DNA from: Sulfurisoma sp963709555
GTDB taxonomy: Bacteria; Pseudomonadota; Gammaproteobacteria; Burkholderiales; Rhodocyclaceae
Assembly: GCA_963709555.1 (NCBI GenBank)
Contig: CAVPWR010000005.1
Location: forward strand, 62,001-126,000
Length of the DNA: 64,000 bases
Reading direction: 5' to 3'
This document shows, piece by piece, positions 27,010 through 36,672 of the stretch (positions are counted from its first letter, which is position 1; each line of letters begins with the position of its first letter). The notes beneath the pieces are model-generated. The model saw nothing but the letters and a program-made list of their open reading frames with translations, made no database searches and was not told the origin of the DNA. The position numbers were made by a program, and so were the translations under genes.

Positions 27010-27518
27010 TCCTCGTCCTCCCGGTGCTGGTGGATGTGCTGGTCGCCGATCTGCGCGATCATCTGCAGCGACAGCAGGGTCATGCCCAGCGCCATGAAGA
27101 AATAGGCCGGCCACAGCTTGGGCCCCCAGGCGGTGTTGCTCATCTTGCCGTCGGCCCAGGCCTCGTGGAAGAAGGCCCAGGACTTCCAGGCGATGAAAAC
27201 GCAGAAGGCCAGCGACAGGATGTCGCCGACCAGATAGCGCCAGCGGTTGGCGCGTTCCGACATCAGGCTGTCGAGCACCTCGATGCCGACGTGGCCGCGC
27301 GAGATCTGGGTGAAGGCCGCGCTCATGAAAGTGGCGACGATCAGCAGCATGATCGACAGCTCGATCTCCCAGTCGGTCGCCCAGGCCAGCCAGTAGCGCA
27401 CCGCCACCTCGTAGACGAGGATGACGGTGCAGGCCACGATGGCGAAGCCGGACAGGTAGCCCGCCACCGTATTGACCGCGGTGATGCCGCGGCTGAAAAG
27501 TCCCCAGATCTCGCGCAT
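27006..27518 (-). CDS. dctQ: TRAP transporter small permease DctQ
   Basis: This 170-residue protein has four hydrophobic helices. It contains the family features VILVYEVAVRYWLAWATDWEIELSIMLLIVATFMSAAFTQISRGHVGIEVL, in which the helix-loop with RGH is typical of DctQ. It forms the membrane complex with DctM. It lies 14 bp after dctP and overlaps dctM by 4 bp. The sequence is intact. Confidence 0.88.
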   Translation of the reverse strand: MREIWGLFSRGITAVNTVAGYLSGFAIVACTVILVYEVAVRYWLAWATDWEIELSIMLLIVATFMSAAFTQISRGHVGIEVLDSLMSERANRWRYLVGDILSLAFCVFIAWKSWAFFHEAWADGKMSNTAWGPKLWPAYFFMALGMTLLSLQMIAQIGDQHIHQHREDEE

Positions 27519-27532
27519 GGATTACCTCTGCC

Positions 27533-28558
27533 TCATTTGACGGCGGTCGCCATGTCCATCAGCGCCTTGCCGTTCTTGACCTTCTCCTCGAAGTCCTTCC
27601 AGGCCGAGGCCTTGGCCACTTCGCGCCACTTGGCGAAGGCGGCGGCGTCCATGTCGACCACCTTGTCGCCGGCCTTGGTGTAGACCTCGGTGATGCGCTG
27701 GTCGTCGGCCTTGGCCGCTTCCATGCCGAACTTCTCGAGCGAGGCGCCGACTTCCATGACGATCTTCTGCTGCTCGGGCGTGAGCGAGTCGTAGGTCTTC
27801 TTCGACATCAGCAGGGGCTCGAACATGAACCAGAAGGAATGGCTGCGGCCGGTGGTGAGGAAGTTCGAGGTCTCGTGCAGGCGGAAGCTGATCAGGGAGG
27901 TGGACGAGGTCAGCGCGGCGTCGAGCACGCCCGACTGCATGGCGCTGTAGATCTCGTTCGAGGGCACGTTGGTGACGGCGCCGCCGGCGGCCTTGATCAT
28001 CAGGTCCATCTCGCGCGAGCCGCCGCGCACCTTCATGCCCTTGACGTCGTCGGGATTGACCACGTTCTTGCTCTTGGCGGCGATGCCGCCGGCCTGCCAG
28101 ATCCAGGTGACGATCTTGACGTTCTTCTCGTCGAGGATGCGCGTCAGTTCCTTGCCGATCGGCGCGTCCTTCCAGCGCAGGCCCTGCTCGTAGCTGGTGA
28201 TCAGCGCCGGCATCAGGGTGATGTTGGTTTCCGGCACCTCGCCGCCGGCGTAGGCCAGCGGGTAGAGCGTCATGTCGAGGCCGCCGGTCGACACCGCCTT
28301 GAATTGCGGCACCGATTTCATCAGCGAGGAGGACGGGTAGATCTCGAACTTGAGCGCGCCCTTGGTGCGCTTCTCGACCTCGGCGGCGAACTTGCGCGTC
28401 AGGCGGTCGCGGAAGTCGCCCTCGTCGATGGTGCCGCCGGGGAACTGGTGCGAGATCTTGATGACCTTGGGCGCCGAGGTGGCTTGAGCCAGGGCGTGGC
28501 CGCCGGCGAGGGCGAGAGCGAGGGTGCTGCAGGCGGTGAGCAGGAACTTGCGGCGCAT
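27533..28558 (-). CDS. dctP: TRAP transporter substrate-binding protein DctP
   Basis: This 341-residue periplasmic protein has a signal peptide (MRRKFLLTACSTLALALAGGHALA). The mature part has ISHQFPGGTIDEGDFRDRLTRKFAAEVEKRTKGALKFEIYPSSSLM and VNPDDVKGMKVRGGSREMDLMIKAAGGAVTNVPSNEIYSAMQSGVLDAA. The Arg in KVRGG is the usual carboxylate-binding residue of DctP proteins. It captures a dicarboxylate, presumably malonate, for DctQM. It follows matA. Confidence 0.88.
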   Translation of the reverse strand: MRRKFLLTACSTLALALAGGHALAQATSAPKVIKISHQFPGGTIDEGDFRDRLTRKFAAEVEKRTKGALKFEIYPSSSLMKSVPQFKAVSTGGLDMTLYPLAYAGGEVPETNITLMPALITSYEQGLRWKDAPIGKELTRILDEKNVKIVTWIWQAGGIAAKSKNVVNPDDVKGMKVRGGSREMDLMIKAAGGAVTNVPSNEIYSAMQSGVLDAALTSSTSLISFRLHETSNFLTTGRSHSFWFMFEPLLMSKKTYDSLTPEQQKIVMEVGASLEKFGMEAAKADDQRITEVYTKAGDKVVDMDAAAFAKWREVAKASAWKDFEEKVKNGKALMDMATAVK

Positions 28559-28579
28559 GGGTGTCTCCTTCTGTTGTGG

Positions 28580-29839
28580 TTATGTCTGGCGTGCCAGCCG
28601 CCGCACGGCGGCCGAGGTGATGATGCTGCCGTCGCGGATGTGGGCCTCGACGTTGTCCTCGATGTCCTTCGGTTCGTAGAGATAATTGACCATCAGGCCG
28701 AGGGACTGCTTGAAGCCCTTGGCCGAGGTATCGGCCAGGGGGTTGATGCGCTCGATGCGGGCGCCGTTGCCGAGGTGGAAGCGCGCGACCGGGTCGTAGG
28801 GGCGGTCCTTGCTGTTGGCATGGACCAGATAGCGTGCGGCGAGCTTCAGCAGCGGGTCGCGCAGGCGCCGCGCCGTTTCGTGGCTCGCCGCCCAATCGCC
28901 GGCGGTGAGCTCAGCCAGGTCGAGATCGATGCCGACTTCCTTCAGCGCTGCGGGGTTGCGCTTGAGCCAGCCCGCCAGCTGCGGCAGCGGCGACAGCGTG
29001 GCGAAGGTCTTGAGGCGCGGGAAGTCGCGCTGCAGGTCGTCGACGACGCGCTTGAGCAGGAAGTTGCCGAAGGACACGCCGCGCAGCCCGGCCTGGGTGT
29101 TGGAGATCGAGTAGAAGATCGCGGTGTCGGCCTGGCGCACGTCGAACAGCGGGGCGGCTTCGTCGAGCAGCGCCTGGACGCTGTCGGCGAGGCGGTCAGT
29201 CAGCGCCACCTCGACGAAGATCAGCGGCTCCTGCGGCATCCGTGGATGGAAGAAGGCGTAGAGCCGGCGGTCGGAATCAAGCCGGTTCTTGAGGTCGGTC
29301 CAGGAGCGGATCTCGTGCACCGCTTCGTACTCGATCAGCTTTTCCAGCAGCGCGGCCGGCGAGTTCCAGGTGATGCGCTGCAGTTCGAGGAAGCCGACGT
29401 CGAACCAGGCGGTGAGCCGCGCCTCGAGTTCGCGGTCGAGGGTGGCGAGCTCGGGGTCGTGTTCGAGAAAGCCGAGCAGGTCGGCGCGCAGGTCGACGAG
29501 AAACTTCACCCCCTGCGGCAGGGCGTTGAACTGGGTGAGGATGCGCACGCGGGCCGAGCGCATCGCCGCCCGCAGTTCGGCCTCGGCATCCCATTGCGCC
29601 GGCGTGCCGATGGCGGCCTGCCAGGCCGCATGCGCGACGGCGACGCGGCTCGGCTCTGGGCCGAACTCGAGGGCGATCAGGCGCAGGAAATCGTGGCGGC
29701 CGCTCTCCGACAGTTGCAAATAGGTCTCGCCCAGGCGCGCGGCGCGGCTGCGCGCCGAGACCTCGCCGCCGAGGCCCTCGGCGCAGTCCCGCAGCTGCGC
29801 GAGCAGGCGCGTGCGTTCGCGCACGGGCAGCGCGTTCAT
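28580..29839 (-). CDS. matA: Malonyl-CoA decarboxylase
   Basis: This 419-residue enzyme converts malonyl-CoA to acetyl-CoA and CO2. It has the helical N-terminal domain and the GNAT-like C-terminal domain. Conserved blocks include GVKFLVDLRADLLGFL, ELQRITWNSPAALLEKLIEYEAVHEIRSWTDLKNRLDSDRRLYAFFHPRMPQEPLIFVEVAL, and the catalytic-His region AARYLVHANSKDRPYDPVARFHLGNGARIERINPLAD. It is intact and of normal length. It overlaps matR by 4 bp and precedes dctP. With MatB it completes malonate conversion to acetyl-CoA. Confidence 0.94.
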   Translation of the reverse strand: MNALPVRERTRLLAQLRDCAEGLGGEVSARSRAARLGETYLQLSESGRHDFLRLIALEFGPEPSRVAVAHAAWQAAIGTPAQWDAEAELRAAMRSARVRILTQFNALPQGVKFLVDLRADLLGFLEHDPELATLDRELEARLTAWFDVGFLELQRITWNSPAALLEKLIEYEAVHEIRSWTDLKNRLDSDRRLYAFFHPRMPQEPLIFVEVALTDRLADSVQALLDEAAPLFDVRQADTAIFYSISNTQAGLRGVSFGNFLLKRVVDDLQRDFPRLKTFATLSPLPQLAGWLKRNPAALKEVGIDLDLAELTAGDWAASHETARRLRDPLLKLAARYLVHANSKDRPYDPVARFHLGNGARIERINPLADTSAKGFKQSLGLMVNYLYEPKDIEDNVEAHIRDGSIITSAAVRRLARQT

Positions 29840-30519
29840 GCCGACAGGCCTTGCATCAGCCGTTGCAATGCCGCCAACTGCGCCAGCAGGTGACCTTTCA
29901 TGATCCGTTCCGCGCCTTCGCCGTCCCGCCGATGCAGGGCCTGCATCAAGGCGCGATGCTCGCCCAGCGATTCCTCGAGTCGTCCCTCCAGCCGCAGCGA
30001 GCGGTGGCGCGAGAGCTTCAACAGTTTGCGCAGGTCGCCGATCACGTGCTGCAGCCAGCGGTTGCCGGCGATGCCCTGCAGGGCATCGTGGAAGACGTAA
30101 TTCACCTCGTAGTAGCGATCCACGTCGCCCGCGGCGGCATGGCGCTCGAGGCTGGCATGGAGCTGGTCGAGGCGCTTGAGGTCGGCGGCGGAGCCCTTGA
30201 GCGCGGCCTCGCGTGCCACCTCGCCTTCGAGCAGTGCCATGATCGGGAAGATTTCCTCGAGGTCGGCGGGGACGAGTTCGGCGACGTAGCAGCCGCGGCG
30301 CGGTCGAATTTCGACCAGACCTTCCGCCGAAAGCACCTTGAGCGCCTCGCGCAGCGGCGTGCGCGAAATGCCGAGGTCGCCGGCCAGCGCCGCCTCGTCC
30401 AGACGCTGGCCCGGCGCCAGCGTGCTGCCGGCAATGCGGCGGCGCAATTCCTCCACCGCCTGCTGGCTCAGCGAGGCGCGGTTGATGCTGACATGACGAG
30501 GTGCGGCAGCGGGTGGCAT
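29836..30519 (-). CDS. matR: GntR/FadR-family malonate regulator
   Basis: This 227-residue FCD-type GntR regulator has a winged helix (QQAVEELRRRIAGSTLAPGQRLDEAALAGDLGISRTPLREALKVLSAEGLVEIRPRRGCYVAEL) in residues 18-85. An all-helical FCD domain follows, with metal-ligand His/Asp positions in VFHDALQGIAGNRWL. It is the first gene of the malonate operon and overlaps matA. A perfect TTGTATACAA palindrome sits at the promoter, as expected for a self-regulated MatR responding to malonate. It is 40-50% similar by eye to the second GntR at 33665-34342. Confidence 0.85.
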   Translation of the reverse strand: MPPAAAPRHVSINRASLSQQAVEELRRRIAGSTLAPGQRLDEAALAGDLGISRTPLREALKVLSAEGLVEIRPRRGCYVAELVPADLEEIFPIMALLEGEVAREAALKGSAADLKRLDQLHASLERHAAAGDVDRYYEVNYVFHDALQGIAGNRWLQHVIGDLRKLLKLSRHRSLRLEGRLEESLGEHRALMQALHRRDGEGAERIMKGHLLAQLAALQRLMQGLSA

Positions 30520-30546
30520 CGGGCGGCTAACTCTGCATACGGTATT

Positions 30547-30556
30547 TTGTATACAA
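30547..30556. promoter_or_regulatory. Putative MatR operator
   Basis: The sequence TTGTATACAA is a perfect 10-bp palindrome just downstream of and partly overlapping the -10 of the predicted matR promoter. Published MatR sites have a TTGTA/TACA-type core, which this matches. Confidence 0.65.
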
Positions 30557-30583
30557 GTTAGTCGCGCGCCGACGGGCGGTCAA
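30555..30583 (-). promoter_or_regulatory. Predicted promoter of the malonate operon
   Basis: On the minus strand TTGACC (30578-30583) and TAACTT (30555-30560) are separated by 17 bp. The operator palindrome covers the start-site region, which suits repression. Confidence 0.55.
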
Positions 30584-30601
30584 TCTGCGCTGCAGCAATC
30601 C

Positions 30602-31030
30602 TCAGGGCTTCAGATAGGCGTAGCGTTCCTGTGCCTGCAGCCGCGAGACCTCCGCCACGCCGGAGGGGACGATCTTCGCCTCGGGATGGACCGTCTTCGC
30701 GTCGATGTTGCGGCTTTTCAGCGTGAAGTTGCAGACGCGGAACTCGATCCCCTTGCCTGCCAGTTCCTCGACCACGGCGTCGTAGGGGCTGCCGTTCTTG
30801 TCCTTGGCGCCTTCGAGCAGGAAGTTGATGCCGCCGGCGTGGGTGACGACCACGATTTTTGCCGTCGGATCGGCGGTCAGGTGGTTGCGAATGTTGCGCA
30901 AGGCGTTGGATGCCTGCTCAAGGCTTTCGTTGACGTGGTAGACGACCTTGACCGCCTCGGCTGCGAAGCCGGCAGTGGAGGCAACGACAAGACAAGCGGC
31001 CAGGAGGCCCTGGCGAATAACCCTATTCAT
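30602..31030 (-). CDS. Periplasmic DsrE-family protein
   Basis: This 142-residue protein from the ATG at 31030 has a signal peptide MNRVIRQGLLAACLVVASTAGFA. A DsrE/F-type alpha/beta domain follows: VKVVYHVNESLEQASNALRNIRNHL, AKIVVVTHAGGINFLLEG and GIEFRVCNFTLKSRNID. A single Cys in the FRVCNFTL stretch corresponds to the usual DsrE-like position. Such periplasmic members are often near sulfur-oxidation genes, and a sulfide:quinone oxidoreductase lies 1 kb away. The function is unproven. Confidence 0.82.
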   Translation of the reverse strand: MNRVIRQGLLAACLVVASTAGFAAEAVKVVYHVNESLEQASNALRNIRNHLTADPTAKIVVVTHAGGINFLLEGAKDKNGSPYDAVVEELAGKGIEFRVCNFTLKSRNIDAKTVHPEAKIVPSGVAEVSRLQAQERYAYLKP

Positions 31031-31070
31031 GTTGTTCTCTCCGTTGGCGGCGCGCGGGGTGCGCACCAGG

Positions 31071-31769
31071 TTAAGACGCCGGGGAGAGGCCTTCTATTCC
31101 AGGCAGCCCGCAGATGAGCTCGGCGAAACTGACGATGGCCGGGTAGTGGGCGGTGTCCTTTTCCGGCAGGCGGGTATCGGGCCGGCGCACGGCGCGCAGG
31201 TGGCGGATGCCGTAGGCCTGGGCCGAGTCGAGCACCGGCAGGCTGTCGTCGACCAGCAGCGTGCGCGCCGGGTCGAAGGGTTCGATCTCGCGCAGGCGCT
31301 GCCAGAAGGACACGTCCTCCTTGGCGACCCCCAGTTCGTGCGAGGTGACGATGGCGTCGAAATGCGGCTTGAGCCCGGTACGGGCCATCTTGAGCGTGAC
31401 GCTCTTGTGGTGGGCATTGGTGGCGAGCACGATGCGGCGGCCGTTGGCGCGCACGGCGGCGAGGAAATCGACGACGCTGGGATGCACGGCGATGAGATGG
31501 GCGACTTCCTCCTTCAGCGCCATGATGTCCAGTTCCAGCTCGGTCTCCCAGAAATCGACCGAGTACCACTCGAGCGTGCCGGCGCGGGCATGGTAGCGGG
31601 CCATCAGTTCTTCACGGCCTGCCTCCCGGGAAAGTCCGCGCGCCTCCGCATAGCGCACGGGCACGTGCGCCTGCCAGAAGTGGTTGTCGAAATGCAGGTC
31701 GAGCAGCGTGCCGTCCATGTCGAGCAGCACGGTGTCGATCAGTGTCCAGTCGAGCACGGTGTCCATCAT
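31071..31769 (-). CDS. HAD-superfamily GMP/IMP nucleotidase (YrfG-like)
   Basis: This intact 232-residue HAD phosphatase has motif I DTVLLDMDGTLLDLHFDNHFW, motif II VLATNAHH, motif III with Lys in ELGVAKEDVSFW and motif IV LLVDDSLPVLDSA. The opening and the HFWQAHVP segment are specific to the YrfG (GMP/IMP 5'-nucleotidase) group. The ATG at 31769 overlaps the stop of the deleted enoyl-CoA hydratase gene, so it depends on that transcript. Confidence 0.85.
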   Translation of the reverse strand: MMDTVLDWTLIDTVLLDMDGTLLDLHFDNHFWQAHVPVRYAEARGLSREAGREELMARYHARAGTLEWYSVDFWETELELDIMALKEEVAHLIAVHPSVVDFLAAVRANGRRIVLATNAHHKSVTLKMARTGLKPHFDAIVTSHELGVAKEDVSFWQRLREIEPFDPARTLLVDDSLPVLDSAQAYGIRHLRAVRRPDTRLPEKDTAHYPAIVSFAELICGLPGIEGLSPAS

Positions 31770-32023
31770 CAGGCTCCGGTAAAGCGCGGCGGCCGCTTGG
31801 CGAAGAAGGCGGCGAGGCCCTCATGGTAGTCGGCGCTTTCGAGAAAGGCGAAGTTCTCGCGCAGCTCGTCGGCGGTAAGCTCGCGCGCCGCTACGGTCAG
31901 CCGGCGCACCAACTGCTTGTGGGCACGTGCGGCCAGCGGCGCGCCGCCGCCGATACGCGGTCCCTCGATCGCGGCGACTGTCGCAATAGGGCCGTCGCGA
32001 TCACAAAGGATGTCGGACGTCAT
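31769..32023 (-). pseudogene. Enoyl-CoA hydratase with large internal deletion
   Basis: The 84-residue frame joins the first 16 residues of a crotonase-family protein (MTSDILCDRDGPIATV) directly to a C-terminal part. That part, GPRIGGGAPLAARAHKQLVRRLTVAARELTADELRENFAFLESADYHEGLAAFFAKRPPRFTG, is the crotonase C-terminus. Roughly 170 residues, including the oxyanion-hole and catalytic regions, are missing, and the junction keeps the frame. It cannot have hydratase activity. It still provides an upstream coupled frame for the HAD gene. A real deletion and an assembly collapse are both possible. Confidence 0.75.
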
Positions 32024-32077
32024 GGCGCCCGATTATAGGAGAGCCCCTCGCCCGAAGGCGGGGGATGGGGGGAGCCT

Positions 32078-32106
32078 GAAACTCCAATTTAGTGGAGTTT
32101 TTTAAT
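32078..32106. terminator. Terminator-like hairpin at the end of the sulfide:quinone oxidoreductase gene
   Basis: The stem aaactcca / tggagttt with a six-base loop is followed on the plus strand by a T-run. It overlaps the last codons of the minus-strand gene and separates it from the next transcription unit. A G/C-run hairpin (cccctcgcccgaaggcgggg) lies beside it. Confidence 0.6.
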
Positions 32107-33357
32107 CCCCAACAGGTTCATTACGTACTTCTCGTAAACCGGCTCGGTGGTGCCCTTCTTCATCTTGCGCAGCAGGTACTTCTCGAAGGCGATCTTGGCC
32201 AGGTGCACCCACTTGCCCTGCGAGAACCAGTTCACGTTGCGCGGTGGGATCTGCGGCAGGGCGACGAAGGCGGCACCGTTGTCGCCGAAATCGGCCAGGC
32301 AGACGGCATTCCACGTCGCCTTCTGGTCGGGCTCCTTGCCGTCGAGCACGTTGCGGATGTTGTGCACCGACGCGGTGACCATGGACTCGATCATGAAGCC
32401 GGTCTTGGGCGTGCCGGTCGGCACGGGGGTGGCTTCGACCGGTGGGATCGCGACGCAGACGCCGACCGAATAGATGTTCTGGAACTTCGGGTTGCGCTGG
32501 AACTGATCGGCGAGGATGAAGCCGCGCGGATTGGTCAGGCCCTCGATGCCGAAGACGGCGTCGATGCCCTTGAATGCCGGCAGCATCATCGAGTACTTGA
32601 AGTCGAGTACGTGTTCCTTCTTCACCGCACCGTCTTCGTTGTGCTCGGCGACGTACATCTTGCCTGCCTCGACCTTGGTGACCTTGGCGTTGCAGATCCA
32701 CTTGATGTGGCGTTGGCGCATCACCGATTCGATCATGCCTTTGGAGTCGCCGACGCCACCGAGACCGAGGTGGCCGATGTAGGGCTCGGCGGTGACGAAG
32801 GTCATCGGCACCTTGCTGCGAATGCGGCGCTTGCGCAGGTCGGTGTCCATGATCATGGCGAACTCGTAGGCCGGGCCGTAGCAGGAAGCCCCCTGCACCG
32901 CGCCGACGACGATGTGCCCCGGGTCCTTGCAGAAGCCTTCCCAGGCATGGGCGGCATCGACGGCATGGTCGACGTGGCAGATCGAATGGGTGTTCCCGGT
33001 CGGGCCGAGACCCTCGACTTCATCGAACGCCAGCTTGGGGCCGGTGGCGATGATCAGGTAGTCGTAATCGACGCTGCTGCCATCCTCGAGTTCGATCTGG
33101 TTCTTGTCGGCGTGGAGCCTTTTCGCGCCCTTGGCGATGAACTTGATGCCCTTCTTCTCGAGATAGGTGCCGGCATCGATGGTGATGTCCTCCTTCGTGC
33201 GCCAGCCCACGGCCACCCACGGGTTGGAAGGCGTGAACTGGAAGAAGGAATGGTTGGAGACGACGCTGACGGTGTCTTGCGGCCGCGCCTTTTCCTTCAT
33301 TTCGTAAGCGGCGGACATGCCGCCGACGCCGGCGCCGAGAATGACGATGTGAGCCAT
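32089..33357 (-). CDS. sqr: Sulfide:quinone oxidoreductase
   Basis: This 422-residue flavoprotein oxidises sulfide and reduces quinone at the membrane. The FAD-binding start is MAHIVILGAGVGGMSAAYEMK. IIATGPKLAFDEVEGLG is the second dinucleotide-fold signature. Cysteines that could form the redox centre occur in SICHVDHA, QGASCYGPAYEF and SVGVCVAIPPVEATPVPTG, at positions typical of SQR enzymes. The basic, aromatic C-terminus (WVHLAKIAFEKYLLRKMKKG) suits membrane attachment. A small protein gene precedes it. Flavocytochrome c sulfide dehydrogenase subunits are the alternative, but no signal peptide is present. Confidence 0.85.
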   Translation of the reverse strand: MAHIVILGAGVGGMSAAYEMKEKARPQDTVSVVSNHSFFQFTPSNPWVAVGWRTKEDITIDAGTYLEKKGIKFIAKGAKRLHADKNQIELEDGSSVDYDYLIIATGPKLAFDEVEGLGPTGNTHSICHVDHAVDAAHAWEGFCKDPGHIVVGAVQGASCYGPAYEFAMIMDTDLRKRRIRSKVPMTFVTAEPYIGHLGLGGVGDSKGMIESVMRQRHIKWICNAKVTKVEAGKMYVAEHNEDGAVKKEHVLDFKYSMMLPAFKGIDAVFGIEGLTNPRGFILADQFQRNPKFQNIYSVGVCVAIPPVEATPVPTGTPKTGFMIESMVTASVHNIRNVLDGKEPDQKATWNAVCLADFGDNGAAFVALPQIPPRNVNWFSQGKWVHLAKIAFEKYLLRKMKKGTTEPVYEKYVMNLLGIKKLH

Positions 33358-33388
33358 GCTGTATGTTCTCCTCTGTGGGAAAGGCCGG

Positions 33389-33592
33389 TCAGACCTTGAA
33401 GATGCGGTTCATCGCTTCGAGCCCGGACTGCACCATCTGATGCAGTTCTTCCGAGTCGTCTTCCTGCTCCAGCATCAGGGTGGTGTAGGCCGACAGCGCC
33501 TTGAGCGCGCAGGCGATCTTCGACACTTCGATGGCCGTGTCGATGTTCATTTGAATTCCTGGTTGCAGTTCCCAGGCAGGCTTTGCGGTCAT
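33389..33592 (-). CDS. Small helical protein of unknown function upstream of sqr
   Basis: The frame gives 67 residues from the ATG at 33592, which has a good GAGGAG site 6 bp upstream. It is helical and acidic towards the end (LEQEDDSEELHQMVQSGLEAMNRIF), with one Cys in SKIACALKALSAYTT. I do not recognise the family. It lies 31 bp before sqr on the same strand and is likely co-transcribed, so a role with SQR is plausible but unproven. Confidence 0.6.
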   Translation of the reverse strand: MTAKPAWELQPGIQMNIDTAIEVSKIACALKALSAYTTLMLEQEDDSEELHQMVQSGLEAMNRIFKV

Positions 33593-33664
33593 GCGGGACT
33601 CCTCGACGGAATGCAAAAGGTCGTACATTGTGGTCGGGTAATGCTGCCGATGGCTTGATCTGGA

Positions 33665-34342
33665 TCAGGTCTTGCGTTCGCGCAAGCGGGCCAGCGCGTC
33701 GCGGCCAGAGAGCAGGTGGTCGTGCATCAGGCGCGCGGCCGTGTCGGCATCGCGCTGCTGCAGCGCGGCGAGAATGGCGCGATGCTCGGCCAGCGACTGC
33801 CTGAGGCGACCGTCGAGGCGCAACGAATCGCGGCGCGTGAGCTTGAGCACCTTGCGTGCGTCGTCGATCATCTGCACCAGGAAACGGTTGCCGGCGATGC
33901 GCTGTACCGCGCTATGGAACGCCTGGTTGGCTTCGAAGAAGCGATCGGCGTCGTTGGCGGCGGCGTGTTTTTCAAGATCCCGGTGTATCGCCGCCAGTTC
34001 GGAAAAGTCGGCGCTGGCGCCACGCCTCGCCGCCTCCCAGGCGCAGCGTCCTTCGAGCAGCGCCATGACCGGGAAGATGTCGTCGAGGTCCTGCTCGGTC
34101 AGTTCCGCCACGTAGCAGCCGCGGCGCGGTTCCAGCCGCACCAGGCCCTCGCCGGCCAGCACCTTGAGTGCCTCGCGCAGCGGCGTGCGCGAAATGCCCA
34201 GTTCCGCGGCAATGGCCTGTTCGTCGAGCCAGGTGCCTGGCGCAAGTTCGTGGGCGAAGATGCGCGCGCGCAGCCGCTCGGCCACTTCCTCGTACAGGGC
34301 GTGGCGCGTGATGGGGACGCTGCTCGACTCTCTTGCGTTCAT
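33665..34342 (-). CDS. GntR/FadR-family regulator, divergent from the propionate operon
   Basis: This 225-residue FCD-type regulator has a winged helix (EEVAERLRARIFAHELAPGTWLDEQAIAAELGISRTPLREALKVLAGEGLVRLEPRRGCYVAEL) and an FCD domain with AFHSAVQRIAGNRFL. It is clearly related to the malonate regulator at 29836-30519. It diverges from scpA with about 100 bp between, so it is the likely regulator of the methylmalonyl-CoA genes. The inducer is not readable. An 18-base dispersed motif occurs within the gene at 34001-34020. Confidence 0.83.
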   Translation of the reverse strand: MNARESSSVPITRHALYEEVAERLRARIFAHELAPGTWLDEQAIAAELGISRTPLREALKVLAGEGLVRLEPRRGCYVAELTEQDLDDIFPVMALLEGRCAWEAARRGASADFSELAAIHRDLEKHAAANDADRFFEANQAFHSAVQRIAGNRFLVQMIDDARKVLKLTRRDSLRLDGRLRQSLAEHRAILAALQQRDADTAARLMHDHLLSGRDALARLRERKT

Positions 34343-34382
34343 AATTATGGATAACGTATTATGGATGTCAGCCAGTTGTCAA
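34341..34382. promoter_or_regulatory. Intergenic control region between the GntR gene and scpA
   Basis: ttatggat occurs twice in direct orientation 14 bp apart, start to start (34345 and 34359), within AT-rich sequence bounded by ATAAT and ATTAT. A TTGACA (minus strand, 34377-34382) faces the regulator gene, with a TAATAC 15 bp downstream. These are plausible operator and promoter elements for autoregulation. Confidence 0.45.
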
Positions 34383-34449
34383 GCATCCGCCGCACAATTC
34401 AGTGTTCCGGTGTCGCCGTCCTGATGCCCCGCCGCCTGTGGAGTGAGCC

Positions 34450-36652
<2,203 letters not shown>

Positions 36653-36672
36653 CCGAACCATGCGAGGTCTGG

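Noticed and set aside
27839..29893. A 684-codon plus-strand frame over dctP and matA
   Set aside because: Both minus-strand genes are intact and strongly conserved. The plus frame has no motif.
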